The notes under the pieces are model-generated. The model did no database searches. It was not told where the DNA came from and saw nothing but the letters and a program-made list of their open reading frames with translations. A stretch of 64,000 bases of DNA from Miscanthus floridulus (lineage: Eukaryota > Streptophyta > Magnoliopsida > Poales > Poaceae), in NCBI RefSeq assembly GCF_019320115.1, contig NC_089584.1:56540852-56604851 (forward strand), in the 5' to 3' direction. Made by a program: the position numbers and the translations under genes. Positions 45,748 through 58,166 of the stretch are shown here, one piece after another. Every line of letters begins with the position of its first letter. Position 1 is the first letter of the stretch.

Positions 45748-46584
45748 AAAATCTCATCCCGAGATTTGCAAGACCTACCATTCTTGGAAAAAGGTAGGAT
45801 AAACCTCTCGTAAATAATCCTCTCGTTCCCACATAGTATCTTGTTCACTGTGATTGTTCTACACCACCTTATAGAACTTAATGATCTTACTCCGTGTTAC
45901 TCTGTCCATCTCTTCTAACACTCGGATTAGCTTTTCTTCATAGGTCAAATCCGATTGAAGCTGTACGTTGGTGGGTGCAATAGCTTCTTCCGGTACACAA
46001 AGACATTTCTTCAACTGAGAAACATGGAAGACATCAAATATTGCACTCATCTCTGGTGGAAGTTGTAGCTTATAAGCAACATTCCCCTTTCGTTCTAGAA
46101 TCTTGTATGGCCCTACATATCTAGGCGAAAGCTTCTTTTTCATTCCAAATCTCTTCACCCCTTTCATGGGTGATACCTTCAAGTATATATAGTCACCCAC
46201 TTCAAAAGTCAGTGGTCTTCTTCTATTATTAGCATGACTCTTTTGTCTCAATTGAGCTGCCTTCATATGCTGTTGGATAACATGCACTTGCTCTTCAGCT
46301 TTATTGACAAAGTCAATACCAAAGTATCTCCTTTCACTGGGCTCAATCCAATTCAATAGAGTTCTACATTTTCTGCCGTACAAAGCTTCAAATGGAGCCA
46401 TCTTGATACTTGCTTGATAACTATTGTTGTAGGAGAATTCAGCTAAAGGTAACCATTTCTCCCACGACTCTTTTGAAGATATAACATAAGCTCTTAGCAA
46501 ATCTTCCAAGATTTGGTTCACTTGATCCGTCTGTCCTGAAGTTTGTGGATGATATGCCGAACTTCTAATTAGCTTAGTTCCCAA
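45748..46584 (-). pseudogene. pol: E6 pol, integrase C-terminal half and chromodomain-like tail
   Basis: ORF 45859-46584 starts at MGTKLIRSSAYHPQTSGQTD (from 46584) with the region around the catalytic Glu (QVNQILEDLLRAY). It goes on with WEKWLPLAEFSYNNSYQ, FEALYGRKCRTLLNWIEPSE, SPRYVGPYKILERKGNVAYK and FDVFHVSQLKKCLCVPEE. A stop after KFYKVV (at 45859) cuts the chromodomain-like tail; the frame beyond still reads NNHSEQDTMWEREDYL. The upstream half of integrase is in another frame, separated by a one-base change in a run of T near 46603-46608. Confidence 0.87.
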
Positions 46585-47146
46585 AGCCTGGTGTAAGTGC
46601 TCCCAAAAAATGAGCTATGAACTGTGGTCCTCGATCTGAGATTATGGTCCTAGGTACTCCATGTAGTCTCACGATATGAGAAACATACAGCTCATCGTAT
46701 TTCCCAACTATATACCTTGTGTTCATGGGTATAAAATGTGCGGACTTGGTGAGACGATCTACAATAACCCATATTGAATCATGACCTTGCAGTGTCATCG
46801 GAAGGCCTGTGATAAAGTCCATACTAATTTCTTCCCATTTCCAACCTAGAATAGGCAATGGCTGAAGTAATCTGGCAGATTTCATATGAACAGCTTTTAC
46901 TCTGCTGCAGTTGTCGCACCGAGCGACATAGGCTGCGATTTCTTTCTTCATCTTAGTCCACCGAAAATAGGTTTTCAAATCTTGGTACATCTTGCTACTA
47001 CCTGGATGAATAGACAATTTGGATGAATAAGTTTCATCTAAAATTTGATTTCTAAGCTCACGGTCTTTTGGTACCACAAGTCGGTCCTCAAACCATAACA
47101 CACCTCTTTCGTCCAATCTGAAATGCTTGGTTTCTTGCTCTTGCAT
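46574..47146 (-). pseudogene. pol: E6 pol, integrase N-terminal half
   Basis: Starts MQEQETKHFRLDERGVLWFE and contains the zinc-binding motif: [20 protein letters not shown], then [20 protein letters not shown] (His, His, Cys, Cys present). The catalytic core has SMDFITGLPMTLQGHDSIWV and later TIISDRGPQFIAHF, so both Asp residues are kept. The frame is lost just before the Glu region, which lies in the overlapping ORF ending at 46584. Confidence 0.88.
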
Positions 47147-47708
47147 TTTTCTCTTGATGTGACTTATACCTACATCTGTCTGCTACAGCTCTTTGATTTT
47201 GCTCTCAAGTGAACAACTGATAGTGATGTTGTGCAGTACAACAGGATGTAACAAATTGAATCCATCTTCTAACAAAGCTTCCCTAGTGTTACAATGAGAC
47301 TTTCGACTAAGTGCATTGGCTATTTCTCAGATGGTAGTGCACTTCCAAATTATAGTCCTTAATCAGCTCTAGCCATCTTCGTTGTCTCATATTCAGCTCT
47401 GGTTGGGTAAAGATATACTTGAGACTTTTGTGGTCAGTATATATATGACATACATTGCCCAACAAATAATGTCTCCATATCTTTAATGCATGAACAACTG
47501 CTGCAAGTTCTAAATCATGCGTGGGGTAGTTAACTTCATGCTTTCTCAATTGCCGAGAAGCATATGCAATAACTCTTCCTTCTTGCATAAGCACACACCC
47601 CAAACCTATACCTGATGCATCACAAAATACATCGAAAGGCTTCTCAATGTTGGGTTGTGCTAAGATAGGCGTTGTAGTTAACAGAGTTCTAAGGGTGTGA
47701 AAAGCTGC
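47147..47708 (-). pseudogene. pol: E6 pol, RNase H
   Basis: Includes [20 protein letters not shown] (about 47650-47590), [60 protein letters not shown] and [15 protein letters not shown], then a break near 47312. The CDAS motif and the D of YTDHK are present. A stop at 47709-47711 separates it from reverse transcriptase, and the linker to integrase holds further stops. Confidence 0.85.
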
Positions 47709-48452
47709 TTAACATTCTGGTGTCCATTTGTACTTCTCATCTTTCTGAAGTAGTCTGGTCATGGGCTTAGCTATCTTTGAGAAATCTGGAATGAAATGAT
47801 AATAATATCCTGCTAACCCTAGAAAACTCTGAACTTCATGAACCGAAGTCAGGGCTTTCCAATCCATGACCTCTTGTACTTTTGATGGGTCTACGGAGAT
47901 TCCATCTCTTGATAAGATATGACCTAAGAAAGGTACTTTACTCAACCAAAATTCACACTTGCTAAATTTTGCATAAAGCTTATACTCCCTCAATCTAGAT
48001 AAAACAATCCTCAGATGCTCTTCATGATCTGACCCATTTTCTAAATAAATCAATATATCATTGATAAACATGACCACGAACTTGTCAAGCTCGGGCATGA
48101 ATACCGAATTCATCAGGTACATAAAGTAGGCATGAGCATTTGTTAGTCCGAAAGACATAACCAAATACTCATATAAGCCGTACCTAGTAGAGAAAGCAGT
48201 TTTAGGTATGTCCTCTAGCTTGATCTTTATCTGATGATAGCCTAATCTCAAGTCAATTTTGAAGAATACCTTTGCCTTTGCCAGCTGATCGAACAAGATA
48301 TCGATGCAAGGCAATGGGTATTTGTTCTTGATGGTTACAGCATTGAGTGGACTGTAATCTACACACATTCTCAGTGACTTGTCCTTCTTTTTCACAAACA
48401 AGGCTAGACATCCCCACGGAGATGAGCTAGGTTGGATAAGACCCTTGTCCAA
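47709..48452 (-). pseudogene. pol: E6 pol, reverse transcriptase
   Basis: Open over 247 codons: [80 protein letters not shown] and the catalytic motif FINDILIYL at about 48068-48042. The first catalytic Asp is Asn (codon 48060-48062). [19 protein letters not shown] follows. Apart from the catalytic change the fold looks well kept, so the copy is close to its active ancestor but should not polymerise DNA. Confidence 0.9.
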
Positions 48453-48486
48453 TAGATCCTATAACTGAATCTTAAGTTCTGCTAAC

Positions 48487-49128
48487 TCATTTGGTGGCAT
48501 TATATACAGGCCTTCTTGAGATAGGTGCCGTACCTGGCACTAACTCAATCTTAAATTCCACATCCCTATCAGGTGGTAAACCTGGTAATTCCTCTGGAAA
48601 TACATCCGGAAACTCACAAACCACGGGGATATCACAAAGGGTGGTGGTTTGGATAGCACAAGCTAAATGTTGGAGTTCAAAATCTCGGGAGAGTGGTACT
48701 AGAAAAGCATTCTGTCCCTTGGGTTCCCTCAACATAATAGGACGAGTGCTAGTATCAATGAGAACACCATGATCCTTCATCCAATTCATGCCTAATATTA
48801 CACTTATCGATAACCCGGGCAATATTATCAAATCTGTTGTATACTCCCTCCCCTGTATGGAGATGAGCACATTTTTTACTATCTTATTTGTAGAAATAGT
48901 AGCCCCTACTGAACTTATATTATAACCCCCTTTGCTTACTTCAATTATTTCCTGATCATGTCTAGATGCAAATGCTTGACTCATAAATGAATGAGAAGCT
49001 CCTGAATCAAATAAAACAACAGTGGGATGTTTGTTGACAAGAAACATACCAGCCATGACAACTTCTCCAGCGGGCACTTCCTCAACAGTTGTATAATGCA
49101 TGTATCCCAGATGTGCCCTCGTATTCAC
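48487..49128 (-). pseudogene. pol: E6 pol, protease region
   Basis: ORF of 213 codons: [40 protein letters not shown] with the D-S-G-A active site intact, [20 protein letters not shown] as the second loop, and the linker [20 protein letters not shown]. Directly upstream comes the gag zinc knuckle with one stop between. The end (near 48490) loses the frame before reverse transcriptase. Confidence 0.88.
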
Positions 49129-50143
49129 CTGCCTCTAATTGTTCTGATTTTGGTTGCCATTCTTCTTTGGGTGGGGGCATTCCTTGGACCAATGCCCCAC
49201 TTGATTACAGTTGAAACAGGGCTGATTACTCCTAAGTCCTATGGAGCTCCCCTGACTGCCATTTCCTTTTGGTAAGGCAATAGTGAATGCCTTACGGAAT
49301 GCTTTCTGAGGCCTGGTGTTCTGAGCTTTAGGTGGTGGAGGCCTAAACTTGGGTGCAGGTGGACGGAATTGTGGCCTAGCTGTGATAGGCGCTCTGGACT
49401 ATGATGATCCAGAGGCACCTGCCTCGAATGCCCTCTTGCGACCCTTAGCCATAGCATGCATGTTGTTATGATTTTCCTAGGTTAGAGCATCACTAATAAA
49501 CTTGTTATAGGAGGTGCACTTAGAAATGGCCATGGTCTTCATTAGTTTGGTGCCTAAACCCCACTTGAAGCTCTCTATCTTCTTCTCCTCGGTATCCACA
49601 AAACCTAGAGCATACCTGAACAGATTGTTGAATGCGTGCATATATTCTGTGAGGGTCTTTGTTCCCTGAGTGAGCCTCATAAATTTAGCCACTTTCATGC
49701 GCATTAGGCCCGGGGGAATATGATGCCCCTGAAAAGCCAACTTGAACTGCTCCCATGTCACTCACGCATTAGCAGGTAGAGATGACAAGAAATGTGCCCA
49801 CCAGATCCCTACTGGTCCTTGCAGCTGGTGAGAAGCATACTCAGCCTTTAGATGCTCGGTGACCCTTAGCAGATGAAACTTCTGCTCAATGGTGTTGAGC
49901 CACTCGTCAGCCTATAGTGGTTCCTCAGCCACCTTAAAGATAGCAGGCTTTGTATCCAGAAATTCCTTGAATGTACTATGCTAATTTGGCTCGGCCCCTT
50001 TGTTGCTGCGGGTGGCCATGAGCGGTGTTCTACGTGATGAGGCATAGAGCTTCTTCCATTGTCCTTTGGCTCCCTAAGAATTGGGCAAAGAACTCCTGAG
50101 CGGACGGCGGTGGTGGTGGTGGTAAGTCATCACCGTTGCCATC
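49129..50143 (-). pseudogene. gag: E6 gag (capsid/nucleocapsid)
   Basis: Read right to left: a Pro-rich N-terminus near 50130-50100 with no in-frame ATG visible, then FKVAEEPL and ADEWLNTIEQKFHLLRVTEH at about 49945-49860. The ORF 49477-49761 follows (WEQFKLAFQGHHIPPGLMRM, then LTQGTKTLTEYMHAFNNLF). After a stop near 49477 comes a basic segment and ORF 49239-49457. The zinc knuckle CFNCNQVGHWSKEC at about 49225-49184 has all four metal ligands, unlike E4. Stops near 49915, 49760, 49477 and 49400 break the frame. Confidence 0.85.
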
Positions 50144-50587
50144 CTAGGCTAGCTACTAGCTCATGCACGGGTGCACGTCATTTGCGAAGTTGCAACAATA
50201 AGCGATTATTGGTTGATGCCACAAGATTGCAGATGAATTTATAATCAGGCCAAACTGAAATTACTGGAGACAAGCTCATATTCATATAATAAAAATAGAG
50301 GCATAATAATTCATTCTCGCAACATGTCACCACCAATTTGATCACTTATTGGACTCATAGCAGCATTAATACTCAAATCATGAGCTCAGATAAATCAACT
50401 GGAATTAGCAGTTTAACCGAACATGCGATAGTCATGCAAATAACAATATTACATGATAGTTCAAATCACCAACACCAAACTCAAACTACAGGTCCATTAC
50501 ATAACCAACGATGATACATTAAGTACTTCTACTAAGTACTATGTGATCTAATCCTCGTCATGATCACCATTGAGGTCAGAGATAAGA
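50144..50587. other. E6 spacer between orf0 and gag
   Basis: No supported gene; untranslated spacer, as in E4. Confidence 0.55.
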
Positions 50588-51621
50588 TCATCTCCTTCCT
50601 CCAGGCTCCACCTCTTCCTCTTCCTCGTCCTCATCATCATCTTCTTCCATATTTGGACCATCTTCTTCCCCATCCAAGATTGGGTTCAACTGGTTGTTCA
50701 AATAGTGCACTTCTTGCTGAAGGTTCATTACTTGAAGTTGAGCCTGTGCAAGCTGCTGACAGTAAGCCCCTTTCAGCACAGGTTCTAGGGCATTACTCAT
50801 GTCGCGGTGCCTATCTCGCTCTATCCTTATTATAGCGACATGGTTTTCTGCTACATCACACTGACGTCTAGCTATGGACACCTTCGCACAGGCGGTCTCC
50901 AACTGCTCCTGTAGTCCTACAAGTACTGCTTGATCATTAGCTCTAGCTTCTTGAGCTGCTACCCTCTGCTGATCCACTTGGTCCATTTGGGCATGAAGAG
51001 TGCCCAAAGCTACATAGGCTTGGTCAGATTCCCATCGAGCTTTACTTGCGGCTTTCTTTTGCTTGCGCACACACTTCTTGAGCTTATGCTGTGTGGCTTC
51101 AGCTCTCATGAGTTTGTCCATGCAGGTGGTGTATGATTCCTGCCAGAAATCCCTGGTGTCTTGGCGTGCACAAAACATCTTCATCACCAGTAAACGTTGC
51201 ACTCATGGAGGGACTAGAGCTATTTGCTCGCTCATCCTGATCTCTGATCAATGCATTTTGGTTGCGTTGTTCCCATATTGTGGTGGACGGATCCACTCAA
51301 GGAAACATACTCGCTGCACTACTAGTAAGTGCATCTCCATGCTGTTGGCAGATTTGCCTCAAAACCTCAAAGGCCACAACTTGGGCAGCCTCCCAAGGAG
51401 TCTTCCCTTCCGATTCTGCCTTCCACTCCTGCCAGAAGGGCGGTTGTGTGCGGGCTAGGTATAGTGAGTCGCACCTCGTACCATGGTTGTCCTTCCAAGT
51501 ACTCTTCAATCCAATGATAAAGGGGCGGTTCATGGTACCCCACAAAGTGCAGCACTCTCCACAATAGGGTAGGTGTTCTAAAAACCATCAGGAAATTCTC
51601 ACATCCAACTGGTCCTGCCAT
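50588..51621 (-). pseudogene. E6 orf0: N-terminal domain, coiled coil and acidic tail
   Basis: Read right to left from ATG 51619-51621, preceded by GGTACAG, again acceptor-like. The N-terminal part reads LLWRVLHFVGYHEPPLYHWI and EEYLEGQPWYEVRLTIP (ORF 51367-51642). After a frameshift the next piece is FWQEWKAESEGKTPWEAAQV then VAFEVLRQICQQHGDALTSS. A third piece follows (VDPSTTIWEQRNQNALIRDQ). Finally ORF 50588-51202 holds a long coiled coil (many Ala, Gln, Glu, Arg) with LQQEVHYLNNQLNPILDGEE and an Asp/Glu-rich end. The end matches orf0 of E4. The N-terminal domain resembles orf0 of E2 and E3 and has no histone-like tail. About 340 residues if frames were joined; function unknown. Confidence 0.75.
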
Positions 51622-52373
51622 CTGTACCATCAACATGTGCAACTTTGTGAGACAATGCCATAATGGATTAGAGTTACATAACTGAGTAAGAAATTTATAA
51701 GGGGAGGAACAATGTAATTATTTGAATGATAATTATCATGATGCATGCCCGTTCCGTATGTCCTCACAAACTTAGGAAAAATTGTTTCTAATGGTAGAAA
51801 TGGTGGCATACATACGTTCTCTCATATATGGCGTAACTAGTTGAGCTACACGTTTCATTGTTAGTGTACCTGCATAAAATTTCATTTTAGCCAAAACCCA
51901 TAAGTAAATATGCAGAATGTAAATCTAAATACTTCCATATATGTGTAGCCCACACATATATTTCCGTATCAAGCTACCCGATAACAGTTTAAACCCACAA
52001 TTAAATACTACCACATACACATGGAAGCATGCATACATAGCCATACCAAAGCTAACTCTCCCTGACCGCATGCTCACATCTTGCGGTCATGCCACTCATC
52101 ATTTTACCTTGGCGTAGAGGCATTTGATCCATACATTACCATTCAAGTGAATGGCATCCATACAATAGCACGCCGTATGGATGACGAAGTAAAAAACCCC
52201 ATGTTAGTACTTAAATAGCCACCTAATAGTCCTTAATTTGGGCATAAGGAAAGTGATCATTAGGCACACTTTAGATTTCAAATGCCTATTTATATAGCTA
52301 TTAGTTGCTAGAAAAGGTTTTGGAAAACAAAAACTTTTGTTTTAAATACACATGTGACAATTAATGTTGAACC
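51622..52373. other. E6 leader between primer-binding site and orf0
   Basis: Untranslated leader of E6 with no supported gene. Parts resemble the E4 leader, for example the stretch around 52090-52215 against 20215-20390. Confidence 0.55.
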
Positions 52374-52386
52374 TTGCTCTGATGCT
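52374..52386 (-). other. E6 primer-binding site
   Basis: On the - strand TAGCATCAGAGC begins a few bases after the 5' LTR end at 52390. It differs at two positions from the standard TGGTATCAGAGC. E4 has TGGCATCAGAGC and also continues with AAG. Confidence 0.78.
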
Positions 52387-52389
52387 AGC

Positions 52390-55300
52390 TGTCGCAGAAC
52401 CAACCAATTTATAAGAGTACAAGTACAATGGCAGCCCGCAAGCGGTTGCACTGTTATACTTGAACCCATATAAACCCGGTAGTCCATCGAGTACCACGAC
52501 GGGCCTCGATAAATAATTTACAACAACCAAGATCGGACATGATTCAACATACATGTCACATATTACATAAAGTTCACATATACATTTCCATCATCAGAGT
52601 ATTAAGCAAATTTATTACAAACCGAGTTTGATAGATAAAAGCGGAAGCAAATTAAGTTTTGAAGGTAAAGTTTCCAACATAGTTTAATACAGTGCCGAAA
52701 TACGATCATAGTCCACAAAAGCAAGTAGAGGGATTAATAAAGAAGCCTGCCCAAGGCTTACTCCTCATCCACAGCGGGATAAAAGCAACTCTTGCAATAA
52801 CCATGATACACTAGTGCCATCTACAACAATGGGAAATAAAACCCTAAGTACGAGAAGGTACTCAGCTAGACTTACCCTGTCATAACCAAAAATAAAATGA
52901 CTCAAGGATCATGCAAGGCTGTATAAGTGGAGATAGCTTAACAACATTTTGCATAAAAGCGATTAACTCAGTTATACACTTATAGTTCCGTTATCAAATT
53001 ATTATAACTATCCATCTCTAAATTAGCAACTATCCTATGCCAAACATGTAGTATATCATTTTAAAAGCATACAATAGTAACCATAGCCGGTATTGTAATT
53101 CCATATTCATTCGAACCATCCTGTTCCATAACATAGTTACTACGATGCTGGGACTAGCCAAGTTTCTCACTATCCGGGAGAGACGGCGATTCAAATCGAT
53201 TTCAACCAGCTAGGAATTTATTCCTAACACAAACCAACGCAGACCAGATCATTAGTCGCCTTAGGTCACCTTAGGTACAACTCGGGTACACATTTCGTGG
53301 GTTTGTACCGCGCTGCACAATCGGGGACACCAAATGCCAAGACATTTAGGACTACCCTACCCTTGGGCTTAGTTTGGCTCCCTGCAAGGAGGCACACAAC
53401 AGAATGGGACCTGGCCTGAGTTGAGCTACTTGGCTTCGTAGTTCGAAATGAGTTATCCAGCCAGCTAAGTGATAGGCATGTGTTCAATCTTGTCAGAAGC
53501 GCCAACAACGGTATGGTCCTTAATCGGCACATGACAGAATCACATGAGTCAACCTACGCATATACTTCGCCTGGCCTTGATTTTTCTTTTACCCCTTGGT
53601 TCTGTTCCATGATAGCAAATATAGCCAACCGTGCCCCGGTATCCACCTATATCTCGTAGGTGATACGAAATCACCCGACTTCTACCGGTCTAAGCATGGC
53701 TAAGCATATATTCGATCCTGGACCTACATAGGGTTACGGTGTATATATTTGGACAAGGAATTTATATGCATCAAGTGGTTCCATTCAACTCTTATAACCT
53801 AATGCAGCAATCAAAAGAACTGAAGTAATCATTTGTAAAATATTGGGAGACTTAGAATGCTCCGGGGCTTGCCTTTCAAAAAGGACGTGGGGCGGTGATC
53901 AGGGCACTCCGAAAGCTCTTCTGGGTTCTGCTCCTTGCCTTCGGGAGCTGCAGTTTGAGGATTCTCCTGCTGGTCCCCTCCCTCTACTTTATCGAACTCC
54001 AGGAATGTTATTTCTTCCGATGATCCTAGATGCATGAATATGGCATAAGGTATTGCGAATGTATATATGTTGACCAGTATAGTCGCATGATATGTGATGA
54101 ATGAATTCTTTTATGTATTCTTAATATCATGGTGCTGAAGTAATAACAAGTGTATCGTGTTTTCCTGAGTATGTGCATATCTCTTCTTAATTATTTAGTT
54201 AACTACTTCAACAATTCATGTACCACACTACAAAACAGCAGCTACTTATTTTACTCATAACTGAAGTTCTACTTATCCAAATGTGGTGATCTTGGACTTT
54301 CTGGAAAGCTTATAAAATTGGCTACAACTGTTATTTAATCACCAAAAGCTACTTCACAATTTATCTTAATGAAAACAGACAAGCAACCCAGTGCTGTCCA
54401 GAAATTCCAGAGAGCAAGCAATTCGGAAATACTAACTTTGAACAGCTATAACTCCTAAACTCTTTGGCCTATTGCTCTGAAATTTTAACGCAAGATACAT
54501 GAAGAAGTTTTCTACAACTTTGTTATTAACCATTTTTACAGCAAACACCATTGTTACGATGCTACATACTAAACTACCAAATCTGTCCGAAAACCCACTC
54601 AATTCGAATTATAAAGCAACAATACTTCTACTTCATATAAGTATTCAAAATTTGACAACACAAAGTCTACCAACAGTGCAAGCCTACCAAATACACTCAA
54701 GAAAACATAATGGTAAAGCCCTAGATATTTATTTAAATGCCTTTATCATTTTATTTAGATACTTAGGTTAAATAATAAACCTATACTAAATGTGTAACAT
54801 AAATTCTCAAAAATTTACAGTGCCTTACTAATGCTACCAAAAGACTACTGTAAAAGTTTTATTCTAGGTTACCAAGTAGAACATTCTATATAAAAATGAC
54901 AAGACAGAAAGGCTTACAATAGCAAAAATAGAAAACCCTGGTGAAATGTGTCAAGCAACAGATTTTATATTTTCCTTATCATCCATATGGTGCTAGGATA
55001 ACCTCCAACAAATTTCATGAATATTGGATTCATAAATAATTTATAAAAATTCATACAAAGATTACCTATTTATAAAAGAAAAATCTATAACTACAAATCT
55101 ATACATGCACTGATCCTCAAATTTTTACCAGAGCTCATACATGTCAAGAATAGCGTACCACAAAAATTTCATAATTTTTGGAGCACAGGAACTCTAGATA
55201 TAAAATAAACAATTTTGCAGGCATTCAAAAACAAATTTCAAGTTTCAATTTAAATCTTCCGAAAATTCTACTGCAAGTGTCAAGATTATATTTTTCCTAA

Positions 55301-57036
55301 ATACTACACTTCCTAAGGAACACTACCAAATTTATTTCACAATTTTTGAGGCTACATAGCCCAACTTATCAAATTTCAAAAATTATACCAAATCTGTAAA
55401 CCTATGACCTATCCTATTTTCACTAGTCATTGACAGCTGGGTCCCGCCTGACGGTGGACCCCACACATCAGTGACACAGAAGCAGAGCAGCGGCGCTGTT
55501 CGATACTGCATGGCCATGGCTCGTTAATGGCGAGCTTCGCCGGCGATGACATCTACACATCATGACCCCATGACCTAGCGCACCAATTGAGCTACTTGGT
55601 TGGGCCTCCCGCCGGTGCTAGTGACGACGGCGGCGACCATGGTGGCTCGGCAGAGCTGGACAATGGTGCAACGCCAGCGGAGGCCATGATGGCTCAACCT
55701 AAAGCTTAGGACTGAGCATCAATGAACTACGGTGAACCTATGGCATGCTTTATCATGGCACGCGATGGTCGGAGTTGGCTGGACAACGGTGATGGAGTGT
55801 GGCGGAGGAGCAATGGCGAGGTCCGCATGGCGAAATGGCATACCGAGCGTGGCTAGGGAAACGATTGTGGACGCGGCATGATGACGAGATCATGGAGGAG
55901 CTATTGCGGTGGTAATTGGGCGATGAGGCGTGAGCTTGCGCTAGCTATGGTGATGGCGGAGGTGGGGAACAGCTCGTTTGCTGCTGTAGTACTTCGACCG
56001 GCGATGGAGGAGGTAGAAAAATTGAAATGGCGAGTGCGGCTTAGTGCGGGTGGGTGCTGGGGCAGTTAAGGCGCGCGCTGGCCTAGCTTGGCCGCATGGG
56101 GTAGGGTGCCGGTGATGCGTGGCCATGCCTGCCTCCACGCAGTGCGTGAGCTCTGCCGGTGTTGGCCACTGAAGAACGGCAATTCAGTTCAGTCAGTTAA
56201 GCAATGGTAATGCCTGACAACATACATTGGTGACGTTCATTCGCTTAAACCTTGAAGTATCAGTGTACACTATCTAAACAAAAGTGGTAGCTCTATGTAC
56301 TAGTTACATTTGTTCTTAAAGGATCATGCTCCAACTCTCAACCAAAACTGAGTTAGATCATCTCTAAGTTAGCTCGTCAGACTGTACAACATCTTAGACT
56401 TAGAAAAATTGCTAAGTGTTGAAAATGTTGATTTGCTGATTCTTGTGAGCCAAATTCAAGCATGTTAGGAGCTAAACCAGTCAATGACCGAAAAATAAAA
56501 GTTGTTCCTCTTGCCAAACACTACAACTTTGCTTTAGTGACCACCTCCATGCATGGTCTCTAGCACATAGTTCAAACTTGGTCAAACATGTCACATTCAA
56601 ATGATGGTATACATTCAAACTAGGACTTAATGACCTATTTACCCCTAACCATGAATATCAAAGTTGTTCATAATGATACTCTAAACATGTTTAAGCTAAT
56701 TGCAAGATCACACAATCATTTCATGCATTGGTCACTCATAGGGCTATCCAGGTCAACACATGTAACATTACTTAAGTGCTTGATCATGAAAGGTGACCTT
56801 CATGAACAATGTTCCGTTTGCTATCCTAAGTGTTGCTAACATGTTTTTGTGACTCATATCAACCAATTACATGTATACACTCATGATCATATGCATATAC
56901 ACATGGAAACATGAAATAATAAGAAATGTTGCACATGTTTCAATCTCCTGTTTCAAGTGTAAATGCTTATATATGAATGCTTGATGCTCATGCTATGCAA
57001 GTCAAGTTATGCAAGGCTAACACCTAGGGTGTTACA
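52390..57036 (-). repeat. E6 5' LTR (4,647 bp)
   Basis: Same ends as the 3' LTR (TGTCGCAGAACC on the left, GTGTTACA on the right). It carries 53 bp near 56790-56842 that the other copy lacks. ORFs 54499-54771 and 53843-54037 mirror those of the other LTR and are not supported as host genes. Confidence 0.92.
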
Positions 57037-57041
57037 TAGGG

Positions 57042-58166
57042 AGTGTAGCATTCTTCATGGCGTAGTCAGCGACCTTGTGGCCTGGCTAACCATAGCCAAA
57101 GCAAGTGAAGGGCATGCTTCCTGTGGCGGTAGGCGCAGCGGTCTTCCATGTGCTAGGGCCCTGAGCAGGGCAGATCAGAGTGGGGTAGTGGTAGTTGGCC
57201 ATGTGGGTACCTCCTCCATGGCTCGAAGCAGGTGTGGCTCCCTAGGTTCTTGCTATGAAGGCATGTGAGCACGTGGCCTCTAAGATGCTAGGGCACAAGA
57301 GGAGCTCTCGAACCAGTGCTTCTTCTCCTTGTAGAGGGCATCAGCCTCTAGACAATCCCTTTCCATCACCAGGACCTTGTTAATCATGTCCTAGAGGGTG
57401 TAGCAGGTATGACCCAAGAGAGCCACCTTGAGGCATGTGTTCAGACCCTTCTTTAAGAAGTACATCTTTTTATTCTCAGAGTCTATCTCACTAAGAGTGT
57501 ACCTCATCATGCGAGTGAAGTGGTTGGCGTACTCTTGGATCTTCTGGGATCCCTAGGAAATGTTGTAGAACTCTTCCACTTTGGAATCAATCATGCCCTG
57601 GAGCACATGGTGCTCAAGGAAGGTTTCTACAAACTCCTCCCATGAGATGTGCATGGGTCATTGTGGGTGTCACAGTAGCTATCCCACCACACATGTGTAG
57701 TGTGAGTGAGCTGGTGGGCTATGACTCCAACACACTCCTCGTCGGAGCAAGTGATTAGATCTAGCTTCTTCTCCATCTCATGTAGCTAGTCCTCGGCGGC
57801 AATGGGGACATCATCCAACCTATCAAAGGTAGGGGGGCTCAGCTTGACAAAACCCTCCAACTTCCTCTAATAGTCATTGGGCAGTCCCCTATTATGGCGC
57901 AACAACCCCTTAGCCAGTGTCTCCATGAGACATGTCTAGCAGTCCATCACCTCAGATAGGAGTGCTGGTGGGGGTGGATCATCAATGCCCCTAGGTGGAG
58001 CATCATCAACCCTAGGCTAGGTTGCGCCTGCCTCCTCCAGGATGGGGTCCTCCATGTGCTGCTCTCTAGCAAGCGGTACCTCCTCCTCGAGGTTGAGGGC
58101 AGTGCGAGCGATAGCGCGTCCTCTTCCATGCCCATGGCCATGACCACGACCATGGCCAACGGGCAT
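57042..58166 (-). pseudogene. gag: E3 gag (capsid/nucleocapsid), decayed
   Basis: Read right to left. The start is placed at ATG 58164-58166, where it reads MPVGHGRGHGHGHGRGRAIA, a Gly/His/Arg-rich N-terminus, then EEVPLAREQHMEDPILEEAG. Later KLSPPTFDRLDDVPIAAED is followed by LHEMEKKLDLITCSDEECVG with a TAG at the conserved Trp of the DW motif. FLEHHVLQGMIDSKVEEFY and QEYANHFTRMMRYTLSEID fit the retrotransposon gag core. The zinc knuckle near 57124-57083 reads CFGYG, a TAG, then PGHKVADY: two of the four ligands are lost. E6 interrupts it immediately downstream. Confidence 0.78.

Larger units (their letters stand above)
41139..57036 (-). mobile_element. E6: full-length Tekay-like chromovirus, - strand (15.9 kb)
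   Basis: Complete element read right to left: 5' LTR 52390-57036, primer-binding site, orf0, gag, protease, reverse transcriptase, RNase H, integrase, polypurine tract and 3' LTR 41139-45732. Target duplications TAGGG. In a 200-bp sample the LTRs differ at about eight positions, so E6 is older than E4 and younger than E3. Coding regions have a moderate number of stops and frameshifts, including a Glu/Asp-rich orf0 and a dead reverse transcriptase (Asp to Asn). It belongs to the same LTR family as the solo LTR E5. Confidence 0.93.
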
